Positions 27,248-38,125 of a DNA stretch of 64,000 nt are shown in pieces (positions within the stretch are counted from its first letter, which is position 1; the number at the start of each line of letters is the position of its first letter). The position numbers and the translations under genes are program-made. The notes under the pieces were generated by a model. The model made no database searches. It was not told the DNA's origin and saw only the letters and a program-made list of their open reading frames with translations. The DNA comes from Cryomorphaceae bacterium (GTDB lineage Bacteria; Bacteroidota; Bacteroidia; Flavobacteriales; Schleiferiaceae), in NCBI GenBank assembly GCA_024639785.1, contig JAHEGI010000005.1, positions 35,198 to 99,197 on the forward strand. Direction: 5' to 3'.

Positions 27248-28590
27248 TGCGATGGGATTTTCAGTGGCGAGAGAATATTCCTCTAGCCCTGCCGGTCATC
27301 GTTGGCCAAATAGGTCACATTGCTGCCAGTGTAGCTGATTCCATGATGGTAGGCGCCTTAGGGACCATCCCTTTAGCCGCCGTTTCTTTAGCCAGTTCGA
27401 TAGCCTCGGTGCCGCTCGTTTTCGGCATTGGCGTCGCGTATGGATTGACTCCAATGGTCGCCCATGCGTTTGGTCAGGCGCGCCCCTTCAAAGCGGTTCG
27501 ATTGCTCAAAAATGCAACGGTGGTCAATGCCGCGACCAGTGCCTTGATGTTTCTGTTTGCGCTCGGCTTGTTTTGGGGCGTTCAGTATACCGGGCAAGAA
27601 GCATCGGTTGTCGATGAAGCACGAATCTATTTATGGATCGTCATGGCCTCGTACTTGCCGTTCATGTTGTTCATGTCGGCAAAGCAATACTTGGAAGGGA
27701 TGGGGGATACCAAAACCCCCATGCGCATATCCCTCTATGGCAATTTGGGAAACATTGGCCTAAACGCCCTGCTGATCTATGGATGGTTCTTTTTTCCAGC
27801 GTGGGGAATTGTTGGGGCGGGGGTGGCCACATTGATTGCTCGGATATACATGATGACCGCTGCGTGGTGGTTTGTATTGCGCAGAGGGAAGGCAGATCCT
27901 GCCGATTGGCTGGCCGCCAAAGTGACGAAATTGCCGATTCGGGCCCTGCTCAAGATTGGCATTCCTTCGGGCTTTCAGTACATTTTTGAAGTGAGTGCCT
28001 TCGCGGCTTCGGCTTGGATTATTGGCACTTTTGGGGCGAAGCCCTTAGCTGCGCACCAAGTGGCCATCAGTTTAGCTTCGATTTCCTACATGGCAGCGAC
28101 AGGTTTGGGTGCTGCCGCGACGATCCGGATTGGTCAGAATATGGGCCGAAAAGATGTGGCGGGAGCAAAGGCGGCAGGCACTAGCCTGTTTGGAATCACG
28201 GTGCTCTTCATGGCCCTGACCGGCTTGACCTTTTTCTTCTTTCGGAACCACCTGCCTTGGGCCTACACACAGGATGCCGAAGTGGTTGCAGGTGCCGCAG
28301 CGCTCCTCATTGTGGCGACAATTTTTCAAATATCCGATGGAGTGCAAGCCACCGCTTTGGGGGCCCTGCGAGGGATTCAAGATGTTCGGGTTCCCACCGC
28401 GATCACCTTTGTTGCCTATTACATGGTTGCCTTGCCGCTGGAATGGTATTTTGGACATACCCTAGGTTGGGGTGCCGTAGGTGTTTGGTCCGCGTTAGCC
28501 ATTGGATTGACGATAAGCGCTATTTGGTTGACGCTTCGATTTTATCTCGGCATGGAGCGCAGGAAGCTTTCGCGTCCTCCGTCCGTTTGA
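27247..28590 (+). CDS. MATE-family multidrug exporter
   Basis: A 447-residue polytopic membrane protein with about 12 membrane segments. The N-terminal half starts LALPVIVGQIGHIAASVADSMMVG and the second half repeats the pattern (GIPSGFQYIFEVSAFAASAWIIG), the internal duplication of MATE transporters. These export cationic drugs or metabolites in exchange for Na+ or H+. The substrate is unknown. It is coupled to the upstream small acidic protein and converges on the NtrC-like regulator with one base between the stops. Confidence 0.92.
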   Translation: MRWDFQWRENIPLALPVIVGQIGHIAASVADSMMVGALGTIPLAAVSLASSIASVPLVFGIGVAYGLTPMVAHAFGQARPFKAVRLLKNATVVNAATSALMFLFALGLFWGVQYTGQEASVVDEARIYLWIVMASYLPFMLFMSAKQYLEGMGDTKTPMRISLYGNLGNIGLNALLIYGWFFFPAWGIVGAGVATLIARIYMMTAAWWFVLRRGKADPADWLAAKVTKLPIRALLKIGIPSGFQYIFEVSAFAASAWIIGTFGAKPLAAHQVAISLASISYMAATGLGAAATIRIGQNMGRKDVAGAKAAGTSLFGITVLFMALTGLTFFFFRNHLPWAYTQDAEVVAGAAALLIVATIFQISDGVQATALGALRGIQDVRVPTAITFVAYYMVALPLEWYFGHTLGWGAVGVWSALAIGLTISAIWLTLRFYLGMERRKLSRPPSV

Positions 28591-28591
28591 T

Positions 28592-29740
28592 CTATGCGAA
28601 GCGCTCGGCTTCTTCGGCGCTGACAGGATTTCCACCTAAAATATGCAGTCGCTCCACCACATTGCGGAGTTGACGAACATTCCCTGACCAATTCATGGTC
28701 TTTAAGTGATCCATTGCGCCCGGGCTGAATGTTTTGTGCCCTTCATCCGCTAACTGATCCAAGAAGTGCTCCACCAAAGTGGGAATATCCTCGCGACGTT
28801 CATTGAGGGCAGGAACCTCGATGACAATGACACTAAGACGGTGGTAGAGGTCTTCTCTGAAGCGCCCGGCAGCAATTTCCTCTTTGAGGTTTTTATTTGT
28901 GGCCGCGAGCACCCGAACATTGACCGCAATGGATTTACCTGCGCCTACGGGAGTGATTTGATTTTCTTGCAAGGCCCGGAGCACTTTGGCCTGAGCCGAA
29001 AGGCTCATATCCCCAATTTCATCGAGAAACAAGGTGCCCCCATCGGCTAGTTCAAATTGGCCTTTACGGTCCTTGATCGCAGAGGTGAAAGATCCCTTGA
29101 CGTGTCCAAATAATTCAGATTCAATCAGCTCCGAGGGGATGGCCGCACAATTCACCTCAATAAAGGCTTGTTTGGATCGAGCGGATAGCTGATGGATTTG
29201 ATTGGCCACAATTTCCTTTCCAGATCCATTTGGGCCCATGATGAGCACTCGGGCGTCAGTGGGTGCGACTTTTCGAATAATTGCGCGCACAGATTCCAGG
29301 GCAGAAGACCCACCGACCATCATAAAACGCTTGTCTACTTTTTTGCGTAGCCGGACATTTTCTTGCAGCAATTTCTTGCGATCCAGTGCCTGGCGGATCG
29401 TTGTAAGCAGCCGATTCAAATCAGGTGGCTTAGCAATATAGTCGTATGCGCCTTTGCGGATGCACCCGACAGCCGTATCCAAATCCCCATGGCCAGAAAT
29501 CATGACAAAGGGGGTATCGCCATAGTGTTCCATGGCAAAGTCAAGTACCTCGAGTCCGTCTTTCTTGGGCATCTTAATATCACAGAGCACGAGGTCAAAG
29601 GTGGATTCTGTCAGGGCCTGAACAGCCTGCTCTCCATCTTCAGCCTCCGCAATGACGTGCGCTGAATTCTCATTCGCGAGAATATTTCGCAACACATTGC
29701 GAATGGCTTTTTCGTCTTCTACAACCAGGATGCGCGCCAT
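28592..29740 (-). CDS. NtrC-like response regulator without DNA-binding domain
   Basis: The 382-residue protein has a receiver domain (about 1-120, phosphoacceptor Asp54 in CDIKMP) and an AAA+ domain with Walker A GPNGSGKE (169-176), LFLDEIGDM Walker B and the [15 protein letters not shown] sensor region. The protein ends about ten residues after that region, so the C-terminal Fis-type helix-turn-helix is missing. The loop that contacts sigma-54, normally GAFTGA, reads GSFTSA (216-221). Start at 29740 ([10 protein letters not shown]) is chosen because the frame to 29770 adds only non-family residues. It overlaps the Ppx gene by 22 bases. No histidine kinase is nearby. Confidence 0.9.
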   Translation of the reverse strand: MARILVVEDEKAIRNVLRNILANENSAHVIAEAEDGEQAVQALTESTFDLVLCDIKMPKKDGLEVLDFAMEHYGDTPFVMISGHGDLDTAVGCIRKGAYDYIAKPPDLNRLLTTIRQALDRKKLLQENVRLRKKVDKRFMMVGGSSALESVRAIIRKVAPTDARVLIMGPNGSGKEIVANQIHQLSARSKQAFIEVNCAAIPSELIESELFGHVKGSFTSAIKDRKGQFELADGGTLFLDEIGDMSLSAQAKVLRALQENQITPVGAGKSIAVNVRVLAATNKNLKEEIAAGRFREDLYHRLSVIVIEVPALNERREDIPTLVEHFLDQLADEGHKTFSPGAMDHLKTMNWSGNVRQLRNVVERLHILGGNPVSAEEAERFA

Positions 29741-30678
29741 GGACATTGGGGTTCTTGGAGGCTGCTCCACACCCCTTCTTTAAGGGCATATCCGCTGAGC
29801 AGCATCGTATTTGGGTTTAATCGATCTAAAATAAGCTGAATTTGCAAGGCGCTCACTTGGAGAGTGTCCGCCCGCATTTCTAGCATACCAGGCATCAAAA
29901 GCCGTACCGCTTTTGATGATTCTATCAAGTGATGGAGTTGTTCAGGGAGTTCTGTCAAGTCAAAGGTGGCCCGAAAAGCGCCTAGATCCAATGCGGGTCT
30001 CTCGTGTGCGCCGGCAACCACGTTAAATAGAGTGTCAAAACTTCCAGAAGAACCGATGAGGCAACGACAAGGAACGTGGTTCAGCCATTTCCAAAGCGGG
30101 GCCAGTACCTCGTTCATGTGCGCGTTGATGCGACGGGCATCTTCAGCGGTCATCGGGTCTGAGGGCTGAAATTTTTCTACGAGGCGGGTGACTCCCAAAG
30201 CGAAGGACTCGGCATAGAGGACTTCGGTACCATCGAGTAAGATGAATTCTGTGCTGCCGCCGCCTATGTCCATGATGAGGCGAACCTCATCGCGTTCGGG
30301 CCAAGCCTGGGCCACACCTGCTGCAATAAAACGCGCCTCTTGGTCGCCATCTATAATGTTTACCGGGATGCCTGTTTCGCGCTCGATTCGTGCCGCCACG
30401 TCTGCTCCATTGTGGGTACTGCGCATAGCTGAGGTGGCGAAAGCATAGCCTCGAGTGGCACCCACTTCTTGCGCCCAGGCCTTGTGTTGGTGCATGGCAG
30501 CGATTGCGCGTTCTTCGGCATCCGGGGCAATTTCATCCGCACGCAACCCCCCTGCGCCTAACTTCACGGGGAGTTTCTCGCTTCGGAGCACCTGGCCCAA
30601 GGCATCACGAACAAGCAGATTGAAGGTGTTCGTGCCGAGATCAAAAATGGCTAGGATGTCGCCTGATTCCGAATCCAT
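29719..30678 (-). CDS. Ppx/GppA-type exopolyphosphatase
   Basis: A 319-residue ASKHA-fold phosphatase that removes terminal phosphate from polyphosphate or converts pppGpp to ppGpp. The N-terminal phosphate-binding loop is FDLGTNTFNLLV (12-23), the second is IMDIGGGSTEFIL near 139-151, and FALGVTRLVEKF follows. It is the short, two-domain form without the C-terminal HD domain. Its start lies within the end of the MscS gene (28-base overlap) and its end within the regulator gene, so the three are tightly coupled. Confidence 0.92.
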   Translation of the reverse strand: MDSESGDILAIFDLGTNTFNLLVRDALGQVLRSEKLPVKLGAGGLRADEIAPDAEERAIAAMHQHKAWAQEVGATRGYAFATSAMRSTHNGADVAARIERETGIPVNIIDGDQEARFIAAGVAQAWPERDEVRLIMDIGGGSTEFILLDGTEVLYAESFALGVTRLVEKFQPSDPMTAEDARRINAHMNEVLAPLWKWLNHVPCRCLIGSSGSFDTLFNVVAGAHERPALDLGAFRATFDLTELPEQLHHLIESSKAVRLLMPGMLEMRADTLQVSALQIQLILDRLNPNTMLLSGYALKEGVWSSLQEPQCPWRASWL

Positions 30679-31487
30679 ACGTCCATTTGAGGGAATGCAA
30701 TGGTGATATTCTGCTCGCGGAAGGCGGCATCAATCGCAAAGCGCAATTCGGATTTCGTAAACTCAATTCGAAAGAGATTGCTACTATGAAAGTTGGCTCG
30801 AAAGAGGAGGGAGCTATCGCCAAAATCTCGGAATTGCACACTTGGTTCAGGATCTACATCAATGTCTGCCGTGCGAGACATGCAGTCTAGAAGAACCTTT
30901 TCGACCAAGCGAGTATCCGTGCCATAGGCAACGCCAACCTCTACATGAAATCGGGTGGCAGCATGCTGGTGACTCCAGTTAATCACCCCTTGGTTAGTCA
31001 ATTGGCTATTGGGTAAAATGACCGCTATATCATCGCGAGACATGACCTTTGTGGTTCGGAGCCCTACTTCTTTCACTTTTCCAACAAGCCCATCAATTTC
31101 GATAATGTCGCCTGCGGTAACGCTGCGTTCCGTGAGAAGGATAATGCCCGAGATAAAGTCCTTAAATGTGTCTTGCAAGCCCAAGCCCAAGCCCACAAAT
31201 AAGGCCGTGGAGTAGGCTAAGATGACCGTGACTTCCACGTCACAGTAGTCTAGAGTGAATAGGATGGTGATGATCCAAATCACGTAATTGACAAGCTGGC
31301 GCAGGGCATAGGCGGTACCTCGGTCCACCCGGCGTTGCTTCACCGCACGGTTAAAGGCTTGTCTGATCAGGAAGGTGAAGGTTCTCGCCAAGGTTAGGAT
31401 GAAGAAAACCTCCAATAAATTGAAGACAGTAATTGACATCGTGCCATAACTGACGATGACAAAATCCAGAATTTCTTTCATGGTCAT
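30651..31487 (-). CDS. MscS-type mechanosensitive ion channel
   Basis: A 278-residue membrane protein with three N-terminal membrane segments and the pore-lining TM3 with glycines (AYSTALFVGLGLGLQDTFKDFISG), followed by the beta domain (VTAGDIIEIDGLVGKVKEVGLRTTKV, VILPNSQLTNQGVINWS) and an alpha-beta C-terminal cage. It relieves turgor on osmotic downshift. A -7-like element (TAACTTTA) ends 4 bases before the ATG, so it probably starts a transcript running into ppx and the regulator. Confidence 0.93.
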   Translation of the reverse strand: MTMKEILDFVIVSYGTMSITVFNLLEVFFILTLARTFTFLIRQAFNRAVKQRRVDRGTAYALRQLVNYVIWIITILFTLDYCDVEVTVILAYSTALFVGLGLGLQDTFKDFISGIILLTERSVTAGDIIEIDGLVGKVKEVGLRTTKVMSRDDIAVILPNSQLTNQGVINWSHQHAATRFHVEVGVAYGTDTRLVEKVLLDCMSRTADIDVDPEPSVQFRDFGDSSLLFRANFHSSNLFRIEFTKSELRFAIDAAFREQNITIAFPQMDVWIRNQATS

Positions 31488-31491
31488 GGTC

Positions 31492-31499
31492 TAAAGTTA
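31492..31499 (-). promoter_or_regulatory. -7 promoter element of the MscS gene
   Basis: TAACTTTA on the minus strand, one mismatch from TAnnTTTG, 4 bases before the ATG at 31487. It overlaps the end of the upstream ABC permease gene. Confidence 0.4.
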
Positions 31500-32804
31500 C
31501 GGCTTCATTCGGATCCACTTCCAGAGATCGGCATAGGTCACCTTCTTGCCATAGGAAAGGATGCCAATGCGGTAGATGCGCCCGGCTAACCACGTGGTAA
31601 AGAGAAAGCCTAAGACAAGGAGTCCCATGCTCAGAGCGATTTGGCCCGGGGGCACCCCAAACGGCAAGCGAATCATCATCGCAATGGGAGACGAGAAGGG
31701 AATAACCGAAAGCCAGAAGGCCAAGGGGCCGTTGGGATTATCGATGATGGAAGTGGCTAATACAAAGGTCAAGACCAAAGGCATGGTCAAGGGAAGCATA
31801 AACTGTTGAGTATCCGTTTCGCTGTCTACAGCTGCGCCTACCGCCGCAAATAAGGCCCCATAAAGTAGGTAGCCACCTAAAAAGTACACCAGGAAGGAGC
31901 TAACGAGGAGCGGCAAATTCAGGGCTTTGAAGGTGCCAGTGATTTCTGAGGGAATGGGCGAACTGGCCATGCCGGGGTTGGCGGCGAGTTCTGCGGCATC
32001 GGGACTGAGCAAGCCTGTGGCAGAAACGACAAAGAGAATGACTCCGGTTAGTACCACCCAGATTAAGAACTGTAATAAGCCCACAGCGGCAATACCTAAG
32101 ATTTTACCCAGCATGAGTTGGGTAGGCTTCACCGAGGAAACTATGACTTCGATGATGCGCGATGTTTTCTCCTCGATCACCCCGCGCATAATTTGGGCGG
32201 CATACAAGAAGGTAAAGATGTAGATGAAGAAGCCTGCCCCAAAGCCGATGGCCATCTTTAGGCCTACCGCACTTTCTTCGGCGCCATCTTCGGTGAGGTC
32301 CATGGTTCGAATCGACACTTGAGTTTGTGCCTGCGTCACCACCGAAGGATCGACACCGTGCATTTTGAGTTTCTCCTCGGTAGCCGCATTGGCCAAGTTG
32401 TTTTCGAGGTCGCCCACGATTTCTAAACTGACATCGTTCTTGTTGTACAAGCGCGTGTTGCGCAGGATGAAATCAGGGTCGGAATTCTCCGATGGAGGGA
32501 GGTAGAGCAGGCCGTCGAACTCATCGCGGTTCTTTAGCGCTTCCACCGCTTGGTCTTCACTAAACTCATCAGGGTTGAGGTAATCTAATTGGGCTTTGCC
32601 CACATGATCAGTCCCCACGAGAAGGAATGAGTGGTCCACCACCAGGAGACGCTGGTCTGGCGATTCCGTGTATTCATTCAGCAAGGCGGGCCCCACGATG
32701 AGGGCTCCAAAAAACAAGGGCCCCAAAAGGGTCATTAGCAAAAAGGTGCGCTTCCGGACTCGTGATAAAAACTCGCGCTGTGCAACGATGGTAAATGGGC
32801 TCAT
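31497..32804 (-). CDS. ABC-2 type export permease (NatB-like)
   Basis: A 435-residue membrane protein: one N-terminal membrane segment (about 20-40), a large extracytoplasmic domain of about 140 residues, then five or six C-terminal membrane segments, including the conserved EEKTSRIIEVIVSSVKPTQLMLGKILG segment after the second helix. This is the ABC2_membrane_3/NatB architecture used for Na+ or toxic-compound export. Its start overlaps the ATPase gene by 4 bases, so the two form one transporter. Substrate unknown. Confidence 0.9.
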   Translation of the reverse strand: MSPFTIVAQREFLSRVRKRTFLLMTLLGPLFFGALIVGPALLNEYTESPDQRLLVVDHSFLLVGTDHVGKAQLDYLNPDEFSEDQAVEALKNRDEFDGLLYLPPSENSDPDFILRNTRLYNKNDVSLEIVGDLENNLANAATEEKLKMHGVDPSVVTQAQTQVSIRTMDLTEDGAEESAVGLKMAIGFGAGFFIYIFTFLYAAQIMRGVIEEKTSRIIEVIVSSVKPTQLMLGKILGIAAVGLLQFLIWVVLTGVILFVVSATGLLSPDAAELAANPGMASSPIPSEITGTFKALNLPLLVSSFLVYFLGGYLLYGALFAAVGAAVDSETDTQQFMLPLTMPLVLTFVLATSIIDNPNGPLAFWLSVIPFSSPIAMMIRLPFGVPPGQIALSMGLLVLGFLFTTWLAGRIYRIGILSYGKKVTYADLWKWIRMKP

Positions 32805-33712
32805 GCTTGGACGCTTTGAATGAAAATATCGTTCATGCTCGGAAGCACTTCTTCGAAAGAAATGGGGTCACATTGGGTGGCTAGATGCTGCATCAGGACG
32901 CCGGCCATGGGCTCAGATGCCTGCATGGTAATCGATTGATGACCACTTCGCGAATCTGATTGAATGGCGCCAAGAGATACCCCATCGGGTACTTGGAATG
33001 CGTTAGTGTCGCCGCGGAACACGAGCCGGTAGGTGTTCGAGCGGTGAGCCTCTCGAATATCCTGTACCCGTCCGTCGAGGACTTTTTTGCCATGGTTAAG
33101 CAAGGCAATGTGGCTACAGAGTTCCTCCACGCTTTCCATTCGGTGGGTGGATAGCAGAATCGTGGCCCCTTCGCGGTGTAGGCGGAGCATTTCATCCCGA
33201 ATTAACGTCGCATTTACCGGGTCGAACCCACTAAATGGCTCGTCAAATATGAGCACTTTGGGTTCGTGTAACACCGTGGTGATAAACTGAATCTTCTGAG
33301 CTTGACCCTTAGAGAGTTCCTCGACTTTCTTGTCCCACCATGACTGGAGGTCCCAACGAATGAACCAATCTTTCAACTTTCGCTTGGCTTCCTCGGCGGA
33401 CATGCCTTTGAGTTGCGCGAGATAAATCGCTTGTTCGCCCACCTTCATCTTCTTGTAAAGACCGCGTTCCTCGGGTAAGTAGCCGATGCTTCGGGCATGC
33501 GCCGCCGTCATGGTTTCACCATCAAAGAGTAACTCGCCTTGGTCCGCTTCAAAGATTTGATTGACCATGCGCAAGAAGGTCGTTTTTCCCGCCCCATTAG
33601 GGCCAAGCAGGCCATAAATACTGCCTTTTGGAATGGCTAAATCAAGCGAGTCGAGGGCGGTAAAATTTTGGTAGCGTTTACTGAGGCCGCGGGCTTCAAG
33701 AATCTGGGGCAT
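32801..33712 (-). CDS. ABC transporter ATP-binding protein (NatA-like)
   Basis: A 303-residue ATPase with Walker A GPNGAGKTT, signature LSKGQAQKIQF (an LSKGQ variant of LSGGQ common in NatA-type proteins), Walker B KVLIFDEPFSGFD and a C-terminal DUF4162-like extension from about residue 215. It pairs with the NatB-like permease directly downstream. It follows mfd by 9 bases in the same direction. Confidence 0.94.
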   Translation of the reverse strand: MPQILEARGLSKRYQNFTALDSLDLAIPKGSIYGLLGPNGAGKTTFLRMVNQIFEADQGELLFDGETMTAAHARSIGYLPEERGLYKKMKVGEQAIYLAQLKGMSAEEAKRKLKDWFIRWDLQSWWDKKVEELSKGQAQKIQFITTVLHEPKVLIFDEPFSGFDPVNATLIRDEMLRLHREGATILLSTHRMESVEELCSHIALLNHGKKVLDGRVQDIREAHRSNTYRLVFRGDTNAFQVPDGVSLGAIQSDSRSGHQSITMQASEPMAGVLMQHLATQCDPISFEEVLPSMNDIFIQSVQA

Positions 33713-33721
33713 TTGATCAAA

Positions 33722-36700
33722 TTAGGGCTCCAGATGTGGTTCTGGACGGAGTTCATTCAAAGTTACAAAAGCCAGGTCCACTGTGGGGATATTCTCCACG
33801 ACCAGACTAATACGGGGTCCTTTTTGTTTCATTCGGTACCGGGAGGGTTGGCTTTGCAGTTTGCTTAGGAAGTTGACCAGGACTTCTTGCGGAGGGGCGT
33901 CATGTGCCTCTTCAGGAAAGTAGCATAGCAGTTTGCCCGCCTTCAACACGATTTTGTCAAATCCCATAGCCTGTCCTAGCCAGCGCAGTCGGAGCGAAGT
34001 CATAAGGCGCTCCGCCTGAGGCGGAAGGGCTCCAAATCGATCTTCTAAACCTCCGATGTATGTGCGCAACGCGGCTTCATCTTTCAAGTCATTGAGTTCG
34101 CGATAAATGCGCAACCGTTCCTCGACAAAATTGATATATGCATCGGGGAGCAGCAACTCTAGGTCCGTATCCAGCTGACATTCACGCTCGCTCGGATCCC
34201 AACCGCCGCGTTGATCGGCATAGAGTTCCTTGAATTCATTCTTTTTGAGTTCATCTACGGCCTCACTCAATAGTTTTTGATAGGTATCAAAGCCCAAATC
34301 ATTGATGAATCCCGATTGTTCCGCTCCGAGCAAATCCCCGGCACCGCGAATTTCCAGGTCGCGCAAGGCGATTTTGAAACCACTTCCCAAGTCTGAAAAC
34401 TGCTCAAGCGCTTGAAGGCGCTTTCGAGACTCTTCGGGGAGCCCCGCGAGTGGGGGTGCAATCAAATAGCAGAAAGCTTTGCGGTTGGAGCGACCCACCC
34501 GTCCGCGCATTTGGTGGAGGTCACTCAATCCAAACATGTGGGCCTGGTGAATGATCATGGTGTTCGCATTCGGAACATCAAGTCCGCTTTCCACAATGGT
34601 GGTACTCACCAAAATATCATAGGATCCAGCCATAAAATCGAGCAAGATTTTCTCCAAATCTTGGCCTTTCATTTGGCCATGTCCGATAGCAATGCGCGCA
34701 TCTGGAATAAGGCGCTGGATCATGCCCGCGACCTCCTGAATATTCTCCACGCGATTGTGGATGAAAAAAGCCTGTCCTCCTCGGCTCATTTCATAAGCCA
34801 AGGCATCCCGAATCCCAGATTCATTGAAGCCCATCACATGGGTTTCGATGGGTTGACGATTCGGCGGGGGGGTAGTCATGACGCTCAAATCTCGAGCGGC
34901 CATGAGTGAAAATTGCAAGGTCCGCGGAATGGGGGTCGCAGTCAAAGTGAGCGTGTCCACGTTGACTTTGAGTGTTTTGAGCTTGTCCTTTACGTTGACC
35001 CCAAACTTTTGCTCCTCGTCAATTATAAGCAAGCCCAGGTCTTTAAATTGGAGCTCTTTACTGACGAGTTTGTGCGTGCCAATCAGGATGTCAATGGAGC
35101 CATTTGCGAGACCTTCCGCGATGGCTTTCACGTCCTTGGCGCTGCGGGAGCGATTGATGTACTCCACCCGCGCAGGAAAGCCTTCTAGCCGTTGGCTAAA
35201 CGTCTGAAAATGCTGAAACGCCAAGATGGTCGTGGGTACTAAGACGGCCACCTGCTTGCTGTCAGCTACCGCTTTGAAGGCGGCGCGGACGGCAAGTTCA
35301 GTTTTTCCAAACCCAACATCGCCGCAAATCAATCGATCCATGGCAATCGGATTTTCCATATCCGATTTGATATCTGCCGTTGCTTTTTCTTGGTCTGGAG
35401 TATCCTCATAATGGAATGAAGCCTCCAGTTCATGCTGCAAATAGCTATCCGGAGAGAAGCCAAAACCCTTTGCCTCTTTGCGTTTCGCATACAGCTGAAT
35501 GAGGTCATACGCCAGTTGTTTGACGCGCGTTTTGGTCTTCTTTTTGAGACTTTGCCACGCGGGAGAACCAAGCTTATTCAAGACCGGGGTAGCCCCTTCC
35601 TTTCCGTTGAACTTAGCAATTTTGTGCAAGCTATGGATGCTGACATAGAGGATGTCCGAATCCTTGTAGACCAGCTTAATGGCTTCTTGAATTTTACCTT
35701 GAACATCAATTTTTTGAAGCCCTCCAAACTTGCCAATCCCATGGTCAATATGGGTAACATAGTCTCCGACTTGCAGCGCATTGAGTTCTTTTAACGTAAT
35801 GGCTTGGGCCTTATCCAGGCCATCCCGTAGGCGGAAGCGTTGATAACGCTCAAAAATTTCATGGTCTGAATAAATCACCCTACCCGCTTGCGGGTCCTCC
35901 CATCCCGCGTGCAAAGCGGATTCCACCCAGTGAATAGGTAGGCTTTCATCTCCGCTTAAATCGTGGATAATACTGGCCAGTCGCTTTTGCTGTTGCGCTA
36001 GGCTGCACATAATCCACAGTTCCCGATCTGCGCGTTGTTGTGCTTGTAGATGCTCCAGGAGTAGTGTGAAGTTCTTGCCAAAGGCCGGTTGGGGAAGACT
36101 CTGCCACGCACTTTGTGCCGTCGCAATTCCCTCACTTAGATAGGTTTTGTGCTGAAGGAGCTGAACGAGATGGGATCCCGAAGAATACAGGGCATGAGGT
36201 TCCATAGGACGAATCCCCCCTTCAAAGGCTACATAGGCCGCTTCGGCCAAGGCATATCCCTGGTCTAGCTTTTCTTGTAAAAAAGCAGCGTCCTCAATCC
36301 AAAGCAAGGCATCTTCACCCGCATATTCGATAAGTGATTCGCGAATCTCTTTGCGGACCTTGTCCTCGACGTTTGGAACGAGGGTCATCGCTTCAACGCG
36401 GCCATCACTTAATTGGCTGTCCACCTCGAAAGAGCGAATGTCATCCACTTCATTTCCAAAAAACTCGATGCGATGAGGCTGCGCGTGCGCAAAGGAAAAA
36501 ACATCCACGATACCCCCTCTTACCGCAAATTGACCGGGCTTTTCTACAAAGTCTACCCGTTCAAAACGCATGTCAAACAGACTCTCGTTGAAAAAATCTA
36601 AATCGAGCTTGTCTCCTTTGGCGACGCGGAGCGATTTGCTGCCGAAGGACTTGCGCGTCACGACTTTTTCGGCCAGAGCCTCAGGATAGGTTACGATGAT

Positions 36701-37054
36701 GCAGCGCTCCCGTTGTAGCCGTTCGAGCGCTTCGGCGCGCAGGCCAATGTTGGCGTTGTCTACCTGATCTCGGTCAGCATAGGGCTTTCGGTAGGAATCT
36801 GGAAAGAAAAATGCCTTGCCAGGGCCTAAGAGTTTCTCCAGGTCATTCAGGAAATAGGCTGCATCTTCCTTGTCGGAGCGCACAAGAATCATGGGTCGTT
36901 GGAGCGCTTCCCAGGCGAGCGCAGCAATGACGGCTTTTAGCGATCCCCGAACGCCCGAAAGCCCCACGGGGGAATCCGTAGGGGGGGCAGACCATGCACG
37001 AAGCAGGGCATGAAGCCGCGCATCTGCGCGGTAGGCATCAAGAAGTGCTCTCAT
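33722..37054 (-). CDS. mfd: transcription-repair coupling factor Mfd
   Basis: Removes RNA polymerase stalled at lesions and recruits the UvrABC nucleotide-excision machinery. The 1110-residue protein has the UvrB-like N-terminal module, the RNA polymerase-interaction domain ([20 protein letters not shown] near 430-450), a RecG-like helicase with [16 protein letters not shown]alker A and [36 protein letters not shown], and the TRCF C-terminal domain. The start overlaps fbp by 4 bases. No partner uvr gene is in the window. Confidence 0.97.
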   Translation of the reverse strand: MRALLDAYRADARLHALLRAWSAPPTDSPVGLSGVRGSLKAVIAALAWEALQRPMILVRSDKEDAAYFLNDLEKLLGPGKAFFFPDSYRKPYADRDQVDNANIGLRAEALERLQRERCIIVTYPEALAEKVVTRKSFGSKSLRVAKGDKLDLDFFNESLFDMRFERVDFVEKPGQFAVRGGIVDVFSFAHAQPHRIEFFGNEVDDIRSFEVDSQLSDGRVEAMTLVPNVEDKVRKEIRESLIEYAGEDALLWIEDAAFLQEKLDQGYALAEAAYVAFEGGIRPMEPHALYSSGSHLVQLLQHKTYLSEGIATAQSAWQSLPQPAFGKNFTLLLEHLQAQQRADRELWIMCSLAQQQKRLASIIHDLSGDESLPIHWVESALHAGWEDPQAGRVIYSDHEIFERYQRFRLRDGLDKAQAITLKELNALQVGDYVTHIDHGIGKFGGLQKIDVQGKIQEAIKLVYKDSDILYVSIHSLHKIAKFNGKEGATPVLNKLGSPAWQSLKKKTKTRVKQLAYDLIQLYAKRKEAKGFGFSPDSYLQHELEASFHYEDTPDQEKATADIKSDMENPIAMDRLICGDVGFGKTELAVRAAFKAVADSKQVAVLVPTTILAFQHFQTFSQRLEGFPARVEYINRSRSAKDVKAIAEGLANGSIDILIGTHKLVSKELQFKDLGLLIIDEEQKFGVNVKDKLKTLKVNVDTLTLTATPIPRTLQFSLMAARDLSVMTTPPPNRQPIETHVMGFNESGIRDALAYEMSRGGQAFFIHNRVENIQEVAGMIQRLIPDARIAIGHGQMKGQDLEKILLDFMAGSYDILVSTTIVESGLDVPNANTMIIHQAHMFGLSDLHQMRGRVGRSNRKAFCYLIAPPLAGLPEESRKRLQALEQFSDLGSGFKIALRDLEIRGAGDLLGAEQSGFINDLGFDTYQKLLSEAVDELKKNEFKELYADQRGGWDPSERECQLDTDLELLLPDAYINFVEERLRIYRELNDLKDEAALRTYIGGLEDRFGALPPQAERLMTSLRLRWLGQAMGFDKIVLKAGKLLCYFPEEAHDAPPQEVLVNFLSKLQSQPSRYRMKQKGPRISLVVENIPTVDLAFVTLNELRPEPHLEP

Positions 37055-38070
37055 TCATTGGCTTCCGACCGCAAAAATGATTCGGCCTCTAGGACCATGG
37101 CGGTAGAGCCTGCAAAGTAAGGGACTCGCTGATGAAGTTCGGTTGGTTTCAAGCTTAAAATTCGCTCGAAGCCATCGGTTGCACGCCCGCCAGCTTGCTC
37201 AACAATAAAAGCGAGCGGATTGCATTCGTATAGCAAGCGCAATTTGCCTTTGGGGCTGGTGGTTCCGGTCGGATAAATGTAAATACCCCCTTTAATCATG
37301 TTCCGATGTAGATCGCTGACGAGCGAACCAATATATCGGCTGGTGTAGGGCCGGTTGGAGGCAGGGTCAAGCTCTTGGCAAAACTTGAGATAGCGTTTCA
37401 CGCCACTCGGGAAGTGCACATAATTTCCTTCGTTGATCGAATAGATCTGTCCCCGTTCTGGAAAGCGCATATTGGGATGGGATAGGCAAAATGTCCCAAT
37501 ACTTGGGTCCAAGGTGAAGCCATTCACCCCATGTCCAGTGGTGAAAACCAGCATGGTGCTCGAGCCATAAATGACATAGCCGGCAGCCACCTGCTGATCC
37601 CCAGGCTGTAAAAAGTCTTCCAGAGTGACGGGCGTTCCGACTGGAGAAATTCGGCGGTAAATGCTGAAAATGGTGCCAATAGAAACATTCACATCGACAT
37701 TGCTTGAGCCATCCAATGGGTCGATCAACACGACATATTTGCTCTCGTTATGCAAGTCGTCATCAAAGACAATGAAGTCTTCAAGTTCTTCAGACGCGAC
37801 ACCGCAGACCTCACCCATGCTCCGCAACGTGCGAATAAAGGTGTCATTGGCAAAGACATCCAACTTCATTTGATGCTCCCCCTGAATATTGTCAGAACCG
37901 GCTAAGCCGAGTATATCTGCTAATCCAGCTTTGTTGATTTCGCGGTTAACCACCTTGGCCGCCAAGCGAATAGAAGAAAGGAGTTGTGAGAGTTCACCGG
38001 TAGCATAGGGAAACTTCTCCTGGTTTTCGACCAGGAACTCGCCCAAGGTCGTGGGTCGATGTGTGCGCAT
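37051..38070 (-). CDS. fbp: fructose-1,6-bisphosphatase class I
   Basis: Gluconeogenic enzyme. The 339-residue protein (E. coli 332) has the metal-binding segment [16 protein letters not shown] and the substrate region near [18 protein letters not shown]. The start at 38070 ([12 protein letters not shown]) fits the family length; the longer frame to 38199 runs into the divergent acetyltransferase gene. It overlaps mfd by 4 bases and heads the long minus-strand run fbp-mfd-natA-natB. Confidence 0.96.
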   Translation of the reverse strand: MRTHRPTTLGEFLVENQEKFPYATGELSQLLSSIRLAAKVVNREINKAGLADILGLAGSDNIQGEHQMKLDVFANDTFIRTLRSMGEVCGVASEELEDFIVFDDDLHNESKYVVLIDPLDGSSNVDVNVSIGTIFSIYRRISPVGTPVTLEDFLQPGDQQVAAGYVIYGSSTMLVFTTGHGVNGFTLDPSIGTFCLSHPNMRFPERGQIYSINEGNYVHFPSGVKRYLKFCQELDPASNRPYTSRYIGSLVSDLHRNMIKGGIYIYPTGTTSPKGKLRLLYECNPLAFIVEQAGGRATDGFERILSLKPTELHQRVPYFAGSTAMVLEAESFLRSEANE

Positions 38071-38093
38071 AAAGAGGAAATCAAGGGTTGCCC

Positions 38094-38101
38094 TAAAGAT
38101 A
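38094..38101 (-). promoter_or_regulatory. -7 promoter element of fbp
   Basis: TATCTTTA on the minus strand, one mismatch from TAnnTTTG, 23 bases before the fbp ATG at 38070. Confidence 0.45.
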
Positions 38102-38112
38102 CAGGAAGGTGC

Positions 38113-38120
38113 TACTTTTG
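38113..38120 (+). promoter_or_regulatory. -7 promoter element of the SSAT-like gene
   Basis: TACTTTTG, perfect TAnnTTTG, 5 bases before the GTG at 38126. A TTG at 38088-38090 lies 22 bases upstream and could be the -33 element. Confidence 0.6.
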
Positions 38121-38125
38121 ACATC

